From assembly GCA_964368765.1 (NCBI GenBank), contig CAYJCU010000078.1, positions 1-9,813 on the forward strand: a DNA stretch of 9,813 nucleotides, given 5' to 3'. Below are positions 3,616 through 9,813 of the stretch, in pieces (within the stretch, counting starts at the first letter, position 1; every line of letters begins with the position of its first letter). The notes beneath the pieces are model-generated. The model saw nothing but the letters and a program-made list of their open reading frames with translations. It searched no databases and was not told the origin of the DNA. This DNA comes from JADFUS01 sp964368765 (lineage in GTDB: Bacteria > Bacteroidota > Bacteroidia > Bacteroidales > Rikenellaceae). Both the position numbers and the translations under genes were made by a program.

Positions 3616-6180
3616 ATGAGTTCTCATAAAATAGATTTTTTTTGCTTTAAACCAAACGTTGATATTAATTTAAGAGATTATCAGCAACATAACAAAGAGA
3701 ATATATATAAAGCATGGCAGAAATATAATAGCGTAATGCTTCAAATGCCTACGGGTACAGGCAAAACGCGCTTATTTGTTTCGCTTGCTAAAGATCTGCA
3801 CTATTGGGGAGCAGAGAATAAGTGTGCTGTAAAAATACTATTTTTAGCTCATAGGGTAGAGCTAATTGAGCAGATTAGTAATACTTTAGGATTGAAATAT
3901 AATCTTGCGCACGGTATTATTATGGCTAATAATGACGAACGTAAAGATTGGCCCTTGCAGGTTGGTTCTGTTCCAACATTAAATCGACGATTGGATAGAT
4001 GGGCAGATAAAAATTTTGATATTATTGTTATTGACGAAGCTCACCACACTACAGCAGATAGTTATAAGAGAATATTAAAAACTTACCCCAATGCTAAGGT
4101 GCTGGGAGTCACTGCAACACCTTATAGAATGAGTGGAGTGGGTTTTAAAGAAGAGTATGAACATATTATAATCTCAGAACCAGTATCTAAATATATTGAA
4201 AATAAATGGTTATGTGATTACGACTATTATTCAATTAAGCCATCTTCTAAAGTACAAAAAGATATAGAAAATATTAAATTAGGTTTTGATGGGGATTATC
4301 TTGAAAGCGATATGGCGGCGACTCTTGACAAAGACCACATTAGAGCAAAAATAGTTGATACTTATTTAACATATGCAAAAGGTAAAAAAGGAATAGTTTA
4401 TACTATTAATCAGCAGCATAATAATCATGTGTGCGAACAGTTTAATCTAAATAATATACCAGCAAAAGCCATAGATAGTAAGACCCCAAAAGAGGATAGA
4501 AGACAGATTATTGCGGATTTTAAAAAAGGTCTCTTTGATGTGCTATGTAATGTTAATATCTTTAGTGAAGGCTTTGACTGTCCAGATATAGAGTTCGTTC
4601 AGTTGGCTCGACCAACCAAATCTTTATCTATGTATCTGCAACAAGTAGGTAGAGGGTTGCGAATATTCGAGGGTAAGGAACGTTCGATATTTCTTGATAA
4701 TGTTGGATTATATAATCGTTTCGGATTACCATCTGCTAACCGTCAATGGAGACGCCATTTCGAAGGTAAGCAGGGAGCTTCTGAGCCAGAAGTAGTAGAA
4801 AGTAACTCGACAGGAGAAAGAAGAGAGGTTAATTGGATTGAAGGAGATGAGAGTATTGATATGGTATTTTCAACCCAAGAAGGAAATGAATATATAAAAG
4901 AGTTTAATAACATAGAGGATTTTCCAATATTATACATACCTACAGATGCAAAAATCGCAATCTCAATCTTTAACTCAAGTTTTGATTTAAATGACGAAAA
5001 TGATTTATTTCAAATAGACAATATAATTAATAACACTACAGATGAATATGTAGTGTTAGATATCGATGAACAAATCAGGACTAATTATGATAAATCAAAA
5101 TATCCATTTTGTTGTAATTTCGTTTGTCACTCATATAAATTAATTTCGTATAATAATAAAATGGGGATATACAATGATTTTAAAAAAGAAATAAGTATAC
5201 CTTGCAAATATGATGAGATAAAACTTGCGGACATCTTTGGACGCTCAATAGTAAAAATAGGAAAATTTTACGGCTTGGTTAATGTGATAACTGGGGAAAC
5301 TATCCTTTCACCTCAATATGATCATATAGAATTAAATTACAACGATAATGAATTCTTCGTGGTGAATAAACGCAATAAAATTGGAATTGTTAAGCGAGGT
5401 GATATCGTAGCAATAGATTACATTTATGAACAAATCGAGTTTGTTGAGGCGGAAAATGGTCAAGGAAAGAAAACTTTCTTTTTTAATGCACTACATGGGA
5501 ATAATTATGATTTAGTAACTCATAATTTTGGCATTATTAAATATTTATCACATAAAAGAAGTAAAGGATTACTGTTTAATGGCAATTACTTTATTCAAAA
5601 ATATAAAAACTACTACGGATTAACTAATAAAAAGAATGAAATAGTATGTCCATTTATTTTTGATGGATTCATAAAACTAAAAGATACAGAGAATTTTTTC
5701 ATTGGACAGTCTAAACGTTATGGCAATAATGGCCTTTTATTCGACAGTAAGATGGAAATCGTTGCAAAAATTAATAGCTGTGCCAATCTCAGGAGTTATA
5801 AAAAATATACTATTCTTGATGGTCGTAATGAAGATGGGAAACACTATTGGTACACAACAGGTTGTGATGGTAAATATTTAGAAACCAAATTTGAAACAAG
5901 ATCATCAATAAAAATTTTTATTGATGATCTTGTTTCAAAAAACGTTAAAGAAACTACAACAGGAGGCTCTATAATAAATAAACCACTATTGATATTATCT
6001 GAAGATGTCATTCAAATTGCCAATGTAGGGGATACGGTTTTTCACCCAAGATTTAAAAAAGGAATAGTTACAAAAACGACAAATACTCATGAGGGAAGAA
6101 TGGTGACTGTTAAATTTGAAAATTTTGGAGAGAAGAAATTAATGTTAAAATATGCAAAGCTAAAATTAGTATTATCATAA
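3616..6180 (+). CDS. SF2 DEAD/DEAH helicase with WG-like repeats and UvrD/PcrA-like C-terminal Tudor domain
   Basis: This 854-residue protein has an N-terminal SF2 helicase of the COG1061 (Rad25/SSL2-like) type. Its motifs are LRDYQ near the start, Walker A PTGTGKT (45-51), Walker B DEAH (140-143), TAT (166-168), SEGFDCP (317-323) and arginine-finger motif QQVGRGLR (342-349). ATPase-driven nucleic acid translocation or remodelling is therefore expected. Residues of about 510-725 hold degenerate WG-like repeats (KMGIYN, YGLVN, KIGIVK, YYGLTN, each followed by a P..YD.I-type strand), a likely beta-propeller-like sensor or protein-binding module. Residues 800-851 (GDTVFHPRF, KGIV, VTVKF, GEKKLMLKYAKL) closely resemble the C-terminal Tudor-like domain of UvrD/PcrA, which binds RNA polymerase. 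No nuclease motif is visible; effector activity may lie in the upstream partner. A 50-bp perfect palindrome lies in frame at 5890-5939. Confidence 0.92.
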   Translation: MSSHKIDFFCFKPNVDINLRDYQQHNKENIYKAWQKYNSVMLQMPTGTGKTRLFVSLAKDLHYWGAENKCAVKILFLAHRVELIEQISNTLGLKYNLAHGIIMANNDERKDWPLQVGSVPTLNRRLDRWADKNFDIIVIDEAHHTTADSYKRILKTYPNAKVLGVTATPYRMSGVGFKEEYEHIIISEPVSKYIENKWLCDYDYYSIKPSSKVQKDIENIKLGFDGDYLESDMAATLDKDHIRAKIVDTYLTYAKGKKGIVYTINQQHNNHVCEQFNLNNIPAKAIDSKTPKEDRRQIIADFKKGLFDVLCNVNIFSEGFDCPDIEFVQLARPTKSLSMYLQQVGRGLRIFEGKERSIFLDNVGLYNRFGLPSANRQWRRHFEGKQGASEPEVVESNSTGERREVNWIEGDESIDMVFSTQEGNEYIKEFNNIEDFPILYIPTDAKIAISIFNSSFDLNDENDLFQIDNIINNTTDEYVVLDIDEQIRTNYDKSKYPFCCNFVCHSYKLISYNNKMGIYNDFKKEISIPCKYDEIKLADIFGRSIVKIGKFYGLVNVITGETILSPQYDHIELNYNDNEFFVVNKRNKIGIVKRGDIVAIDYIYEQIEFVEAENGQGKKTFFFNALHGNNYDLVTHNFGIIKYLSHKRSKGLLFNGNYFIQKYKNYYGLTNKKNEIVCPFIFDGFIKLKDTENFFIGQSKRYGNNGLLFDSKMEIVAKINSCANLRSYKKYTILDGRNEDGKHYWYTTGCDGKYLETKFETRSSIKIFIDDLVSKNVKETTTGGSIINKPLLILSEDVIQIANVGDTVFHPRFKKGIVTKTTNTHEGRMVTVKFENFGEKKLMLKYAKLKLVLS
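5890..5939. repeat. Perfect 50-bp palindrome, no spacer, within helicase gene
   Basis: Every base from 5890 to 5914 is complementary to its mirror base from 5939 down to 5915, centred on AAAAA|TTTTT. The 25-bp arms have no spacer and no mismatch, and complementarity stops at 5889/5940. It encodes residues around 759-775 (FETRSSIKIFIDDLVSK) between the WG region and the Tudor-like domain, without breaking the frame. It can extrude a cruciform in DNA or form a long RNA hairpin. No U-run follows, so it is not an intrinsic terminator. Confidence 0.95.
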
Positions 6181-6250
6181 TTTACCTTATCATATAACCA
6201 TCGACATGATTTTTAGTTGGTTATTATATTGACGATTATAGTTATTGTCT

Positions 6251-6285
6251 ATGCAGATAGAGTGCACATAGTCGAAATACCTTTG
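6251..6285 (+). promoter_or_regulatory. Cargo promoter, copy B
   Basis: The sequence TGCAGATAGAGTGCA (6252-6266) is identical over 15 nt to copy A, and the -7 box TACCTTTG (6278-6285) ends exactly 35 nt from the unit start, as in copy A. CTTTGTA at the downstream end is also shared. Transcription should start near 6292, leaving a leader of about 20 nt before the HIRAN gene. Confidence 0.75.
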
Positions 6286-6310
6286 TATCATAATCAAAAG
6301 AATATAAATT

Positions 6311-6634
6311 ATGAAACGAAGACATTTTGCAAATTTCGACATCGCAGGGTTCTCATATTGGGACGGGGCGATAGTGTTTGGTGAACTAAAGATTGGAACA
6401 GAGTTGCGCCTTGAGCGTGAAGAGCACAACAAGTATGACCCTAAGGCGGTCGCTCTCTATTATGGTGAGTACAAACTTGGTTTTGTGCCTCGAACCACTA
6501 ACGATGCTATATCTAAGCTGTGCGAGGCTGGGTATTCCGACATCTTTGACGTTCGTATCAATCGAATATCTCCAGAAGAGACACCAGAGGATCAGATTGG
6601 TGTAATCATAAGTCTAATACATAAAGAGAAATAG
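6311..6634 (+). CDS. Stand-alone HIRAN-domain protein
   Basis: The 107-residue protein is almost entirely one HIRAN domain. Characteristic stretches are FDIAGFSYWDGAIVFGELKIGTEL (about 9-32), the REEHNKYDPKAVALYY core (about 36-51) and KLGFVPRTTNDAISKL (about 55-70). HIRAN domains bind DNA, including 3' single-stranded ends in HLTF, and often occur fused to or beside SF2 helicases. Here it follows an SF2 helicase but has its own promoter of the same type, so it could be an accessory DNA-recognition subunit. ATG 6311 is about 20 nt after the predicted transcript start. The lipoprotein gene begins 2 nt after its stop. Base composition is less AT-rich than the helicase operon, so the two may have been joined secondarily. 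Domain call is strong; the partnership is inferred. Confidence 0.88.
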   Translation: MKRRHFANFDIAGFSYWDGAIVFGELKIGTELRLEREEHNKYDPKAVALYYGEYKLGFVPRTTNDAISKLCEAGYSDIFDVRINRISPEETPEDQIGVIISLIHKEK

Positions 6635-6636
6635 TG

Positions 6637-7302
6637 ATGAGAAAACTAATACTAAATATGGCTATTGCCATTGTTGCTGGGGTCGTTTTTGTTAGCTGCG
6701 AAAAAAACGATGATGATATTTTCTTGACCGAAACAATCGAAATAGAGATTGACTCCGATGGTGGAGAATACACATTTGCGAGTAATACGGTGGAGGTCAT
6801 TTTGCCTCCAAATGAATTTAATGCAGAGGTTGTGAATAATACCATCGTTGGTAACTATGCAGGTCAAACAAAGGCTACAATCAAGTCGGGCAATACCACC
6901 TATGAGTGCAATATCAATGTCAGCCCATCATACACATACTATGTTGATATGATTATATATATGGGTTGGACTAAAAGCCAAATAGAAGAGCTATACGGCA
7001 CAGCTAAGCGAGTAAGTAAGAGCACCTATTATTACGAGCCTCTATCGGCGTATTTGCCAGAAGATGAAGTTGCATTTAGCTATGATGACAGCGGAAAGGT
7101 TATAATTTGTGCCTCATATTTTACTATATACCAGATGTCAAGTGTTATAAAACACCTACAACAGCGATATGCTACCTACGGCTTGAGTAATAACAACGGC
7201 TACTATGGCAATGCCTTAGAGATGGAGGACGCCACCGTGGTTATAATGTGTGGAATTGAGAGCGGTATAGTCGCATATACAGATGCCAGCATTGTAGAAT
7301 AA
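6637..7302 (+). CDS. Secreted lipoprotein of unknown function
   Basis: The 221-residue product begins with a lipoprotein signal peptide (MRKLILNMAIAIVAGVVFVSC) with lipidated Cys at position 21. Acidic residues follow (EKNDDD), as in Bacteroidota surface lipoprotein export signals, so it is probably on the outer membrane, possibly outward facing. Residues of about 30-85 (EIEIDSDGGEYTF, TKATIKSGNTTYECNINV) look like a BACON/Ig-like beta domain. The C-terminal part has a GWTKSQIEELYG stretch faintly like BamE/SmpA-type folds. ATG 6637 is preferred over the overlapping GTG at 6634. It is 2 nt after the HIRAN stop and so is translated from the same message. A lipoprotein beside a DNA-binding protein is odd; it could act in surface exclusion, phage-adsorption blocking or an unrelated cargo role. 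Confidence 0.85.
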   Translation: MRKLILNMAIAIVAGVVFVSCEKNDDDIFLTETIEIEIDSDGGEYTFASNTVEVILPPNEFNAEVVNNTIVGNYAGQTKATIKSGNTTYECNINVSPSYTYYVDMIIYMGWTKSQIEELYGTAKRVSKSTYYYEPLSAYLPEDEVAFSYDDSGKVIICASYFTIYQMSSVIKHLQQRYATYGLSNNNGYYGNALEMEDATVVIMCGIESGIVAYTDASIVE

Positions 7303-7328
7303 TAGACAACTTTTCTGAAATGAAAGAT

Positions 7329-7363
7329 AAAAATGGCTCTCCGATTAACCTCCGAGAGCCATT
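7329..7363 (-). terminator. Intrinsic terminator of the mobB-mobC operon
   Basis: AATGGCTCTC (7332-7341) pairs with GAGAGCCATT (7354-7363), a perfect 10-bp stem with two extra inner pairs after a C/C mismatch. Read on the minus strand the stem is followed by a T-run (CCATTTTTATC), 13 nt after the mobC stop. In the plus direction no U-run follows, so it acts mainly on mob transcription, although the stem may also slow transcripts from the lipoprotein gene. Confidence 0.8.
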
Positions 7364-7375
7364 GCTGTATTATAT

Positions 7376-9376
7376 TTACTTTATCAAATGCTGTAACTCT
7401 GGATCATTCTTTATCCGCTCCAATTCAGTGGCGACAATATTTGCTACATCCTCCTTGATGCGGTCGTAGTTGAGACCGATTTGTTCGGTCATCGTGTCGT
7501 TGCCGTTTTCGTCCGTGAAGTTGATGATGGCAGGGATTGGTTGGTACTTGGCGGTTTCGGCTGAGACCTTATCGCTGTCTACCACAATCTCGCAGTGGAA
7601 AATCTTTTGGTCGATTCGCTCGCCGAAGTTGTCCGAAATCGAGCCTACAAACATACCTTGGGTAAGAGTTGAAATCTTGCTTTGAGGTATTAGTGAGTCC
7701 ATTTGCGTAGATATTTGGGTGGATTTGTCGTTGCGGTTGATGGTGAGCGACTGGCGTTTTTGTAGCACCTTGCCGAAACGCTCAGAGAGGTTCTTGGCGG
7801 TGTCACCTACCACTTGACCGCTGAAGATATTGCCGACTGTATTCATTACAACTGCTGCCTCCTTATCGCCATAATCACGCTTGAGCTGCGAGAAGTCTTG
7901 GAAACCTAAGCAGACTGCCACCTTATTACTACGTGCCGTTGCTATGAGGTTATCAAGCCCTCTAAAGTAGATGGTTGGTAGCTCGTCTATGATTACCGCA
8001 CTCTTTAGCTTGCCTTTCTTGTTTATCAGTTTTACGATACGGGAGTTATACAATCCGAGAGCTGCCGAGTAGATGTTTTGGCGGTCAGGATTATTGCCCA
8101 CACATAGGATTTTTGGCTCTTCGGGATTGTTGATGTCGAGAGTAAAATCATCGCCACTCATAACCCAATACAGTTGTGGTGAAATCATACGAGAAAGTGG
8201 GATTTTTGCCGATGCTATCTGCCCTTGGAGCTGATCTTGCGCTCCGCCTTCCCACGCATCCATAAAGGGCGAAAGGTAGTTTTCAAGCTCTCTGTATGAG
8301 GTCAATATGGGGAAAATATCCGTGTATTTCTTGTTCAGCAACTCGATGGCGTGAGGGAATGTGCAGTACTTGCCGTCTTCAAACAACTTGAGATACCATA
8401 TAATAGCCGCAAGCAGGATTATAGGCGATTCAACGAAGAAGTCACCCTGCTTTTGGATCCACGTTTTATTCAAATTTAACATTATCGTATATGCACTTTC
8501 GTAGGCATCCGATATATCTGTCATAAACGCTGGATTGATAGGATTACACCTATGTGAACGCCTTGGATCATCGAAGTTTATCACGTAAAACTTTGGCTTT
8601 ATCTCGTAAGCATCTTGGTGTTGGAGCAGGTGGTTATATGCGATTGTCGAGAGGTCATCGAACTTAAAATCATACACATACATCGAAAATCCCTTTTCAA
8701 TCTGCTGCTTGATGTAGTTGTTCACAATAGCATAGGACTTACCACTACCTGGCGTACCCAACACGATAGATGCACGGAAAGGGTTCACCACATTTATCCA
8801 ACCATCGTTCCATTTCTTTTTGTAGTAGAAGCGTGTCGGGAGGTTTACCGAGTACTCGTTCTCCATAAGTTTGGTCTCCTGCAGAAATGACTCATTCTCC
8901 TCATTAAAAGGGTCTTCCATTAAGTCCACATTGAGAAGTCGGCTCATATAGAGTCCCGACATCAGCAGGCAAGTATATCCCACCGACATAGCAAAGATAT
9001 AGAGTGCCGTGTTTGCCTCGACAGGAAGAGGTAGAGCGAGTATCCACCAATTCAGAAAAAAGAATACAGCACCAACGCCCATCAGCGTCCACACCTTAGT
9101 CCACGTTATCTTCTCATCGGCTACTCCTCGAATACCCAAACACGAGAGTGCCAACAGTAGCACTGCTGCACCCTTAGTCCAGAGTGTGCTCTCGAAAAGT
9201 CCTGCGGTGCGGTTGAAGTTCATAAAGATCTTATCCACCACACCTATATTGATATTCCACAGGGCAATCGCTTCATAGCAAAACCAATAAATATTCATTA
9301 TTACAAATAGGATACTCACTGCTCGCAGGAAATCCATAATCTTGGCTAACGCCCTCAAGTCATCCTCTTGATTCAT
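7376..9376 (-). CDS. mobC: MobC/TraG-type conjugative coupling protein (VirD4-like ATPase)
   Basis: The 666-residue protein is an inner-membrane type IV coupling ATPase that brings the relaxase-DNA complex to the conjugation channel. The first 145 residues hold about four membrane segments (near 14-36, 66-84, 95-116 and 122-142). Walker A is GTPGSGKS (207-214) and Walker B is IIDELP with D464-E465, followed by the RSNKVAVCLGFQDFSQL stretch typical of the TraG/VirD4 family (TraM-recognition/TraD region). Length and layout match MobC of Bacteroides conjugative and mobilizable elements. It starts 21 nt downstream of the mobB stop, so the two genes form one operon. Composition is clearly more GC-rich than the cargo facing it. 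The symbol follows Bacteroides usage; traG is an equivalent name. Confidence 0.93.
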   Translation of the reverse strand: MNQEDDLRALAKIMDFLRAVSILFVIMNIYWFCYEAIALWNINIGVVDKIFMNFNRTAGLFESTLWTKGAAVLLLALSCLGIRGVADEKITWTKVWTLMGVGAVFFFLNWWILALPLPVEANTALYIFAMSVGYTCLLMSGLYMSRLLNVDLMEDPFNEENESFLQETKLMENEYSVNLPTRFYYKKKWNDGWINVVNPFRASIVLGTPGSGKSYAIVNNYIKQQIEKGFSMYVYDFKFDDLSTIAYNHLLQHQDAYEIKPKFYVINFDDPRRSHRCNPINPAFMTDISDAYESAYTIMLNLNKTWIQKQGDFFVESPIILLAAIIWYLKLFEDGKYCTFPHAIELLNKKYTDIFPILTSYRELENYLSPFMDAWEGGAQDQLQGQIASAKIPLSRMISPQLYWVMSGDDFTLDINNPEEPKILCVGNNPDRQNIYSAALGLYNSRIVKLINKKGKLKSAVIIDELPTIYFRGLDNLIATARSNKVAVCLGFQDFSQLKRDYGDKEAAVVMNTVGNIFSGQVVGDTAKNLSERFGKVLQKRQSLTINRNDKSTQISTQMDSLIPQSKISTLTQGMFVGSISDNFGERIDQKIFHCEIVVDSDKVSAETAKYQPIPAIINFTDENGNDTMTEQIGLNYDRIKEDVANIVATELERIKNDPELQHLIK

Positions 9377-9397
9377 CTTGTCTTAAATTTTAATTGT

Positions 9398-9813
9398 TTA
9401 CATTTTTCTTCCTTTGCGTTTTTTGCGCTGCATACGTTTTCTAAACGCCTCCTCTTCGGGGTCGTCTCCGCCTGAGCTTGGTATGTCGAACAAGCCACCT
9501 AAATCCACATCGCCCTGCTCGGAGTGGTGATGGTATTGCGACTGTTCGTTGGCTTGCTCCGTTTGTTGAGTCTGCTGCGCTGCACCGCTGAAATGCTCCT
9601 CAAAAGCATTTGCCGTGAACTCCTTACCCATTCGAGAGCCGTTGAACACACATTGGTTGTTGTGGTCGATAAAGGTTGTGCCGTAGATACGCCCCGTATC
9701 GCTCTCTCGAAACACAACATCGATATTCTCACGCTTTAGAGCCTCCACAAATTTATCTCTATCAAAGTGGTGAGCCTTCACGTTACGCACCCTTTGGGCG
9801 GTCTCGTGGTTGA
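9398..9813 (-). CDS. mobB: Relaxase/mobilization protein, C-terminal part (5' end outside window)
   Basis: The frame is open to the right edge, so the apparent GTG at 9790 is not the real start; at least 138 residues are present. The visible part has a folded stretch (HHFDRDKFVEALKRENIDVVF, then GRIYGTTFIDHNNQCVFNGSRMGKEFTANAFEEHF). A Gln/Ser/His-rich linker, an acidic patch (SSGGDDPEEEAF) and a strongly basic tail (RKRMQRKKRKGRKM) follow. This matches the C-terminal region of Bacteroides MobB-type relaxases, which nick oriT; the catalytic Tyr/His motifs would lie outside the window. The basic tail likely contacts DNA or the coupling protein. It is directly upstream of mobC in the same operon. 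The family call rests on the folded stretch and on the mobC neighbour. Confidence 0.8.
   Translation of the reverse strand, partial: NHETAQRVRNVKAHHFDRDKFVEALKRENIDVVFRESDTGRIYGTTFIDHNNQCVFNGSRMGKEFTANAFEEHFSGAAQQTQQTEQANEQSQYHHHSEQGDVDLGGLFDIPSSGGDDPEEEAFRKRMQRKKRKGRKM

Noticed and set aside
6194..6224. Inverted repeat ATAACCA/TGGTTAT after the helicase, as a terminator
   Set aside because: The stem is only 7 AT-rich pairs with a 17-nt loop and no U-run, so I do not call a terminator here.
8615..9278. Plus- and minus-strand frames of 60-90 codons over mobC
   Set aside because: They are shadows of the mobC frame, with no motif, no promoter and unnatural composition.
1..9813. CRISPR array, tRNA, rRNA, oriT or integration site
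   Set aside because: No spaced direct-repeat array, cloverleaf or rRNA-like sequence was seen. The oriT of such elements usually lies beside mobA, outside this window, and no att-type repeats were found.

Overview
The window looks like the accessory (cargo) end of a mobilizable or conjugative element from a Bacteroidales bacterium (Bacteroides/Parabacteroides/Alistipes type). The evidence is a MobB-type relaxase tail and a MobC/TraG-type coupling protein, TAnnTTTG -7 promoter boxes typical of Bacteroidota, no Shine-Dalgarno pattern, a Bacteroidota-style lipoprotein, and AT-rich cargo beside visibly more GC-rich mobilization genes. The species cannot be fixed from the sequence.

Layout. From the left edge to 422 runs the 3' part of an unrecognised beta-rich gene, followed 8 nt later by an unlisted 39-codon gene (431-550). 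A promoter (561-595) leads to a 73-aa single-span membrane protein (687-908). A complete insertion sequence (941-2672, 4-bp duplication ATTT, DDE transposase 1083-2459) follows. It sits inside a second promoter that drove a two-gene operon: an alpha-helical HEPN/DUF5677-like protein (2802-3611) and, 4 nt later, an 854-aa SF2 helicase with WG repeats and a UvrD/PcrA-like C-terminal Tudor domain (3616-6180). A third promoter (6251-6285) precedes a stand-alone HIRAN protein (6311-6634) and a lipoprotein (6637-7302). Convergent to these, on the minus strand, are the partial relaxase mobB (9813-9398) and mobC (9376-7376), closed by an intrinsic terminator (7329-7363).

How the parts fit. The three cargo promoters share one architecture: (G/A)TGCAGA(T/C)A near -35 and a TAnnTTTG box, both at the same spacing in a 35-nt unit. 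Removing the IS and one ATTT copy restores the third unit at exactly 35 nt, so the repeated promoter and the IS boundaries confirm each other. This suggests the membrane protein, the HEPN-like/helicase pair and the HIRAN/lipoprotein pair were one co-regulated module. By context it is a candidate anti-phage or anti-plasmid system carried as cargo behind mobC, and the IS may have silenced or rewired its core operon. This function is inference; I do not recognise the combination as a described system.

The most striking raw signal is a perfect, spacer-less 50-bp palindrome (5890-5939) inside the helicase reading frame, between the WG region and the Tudor-like domain.
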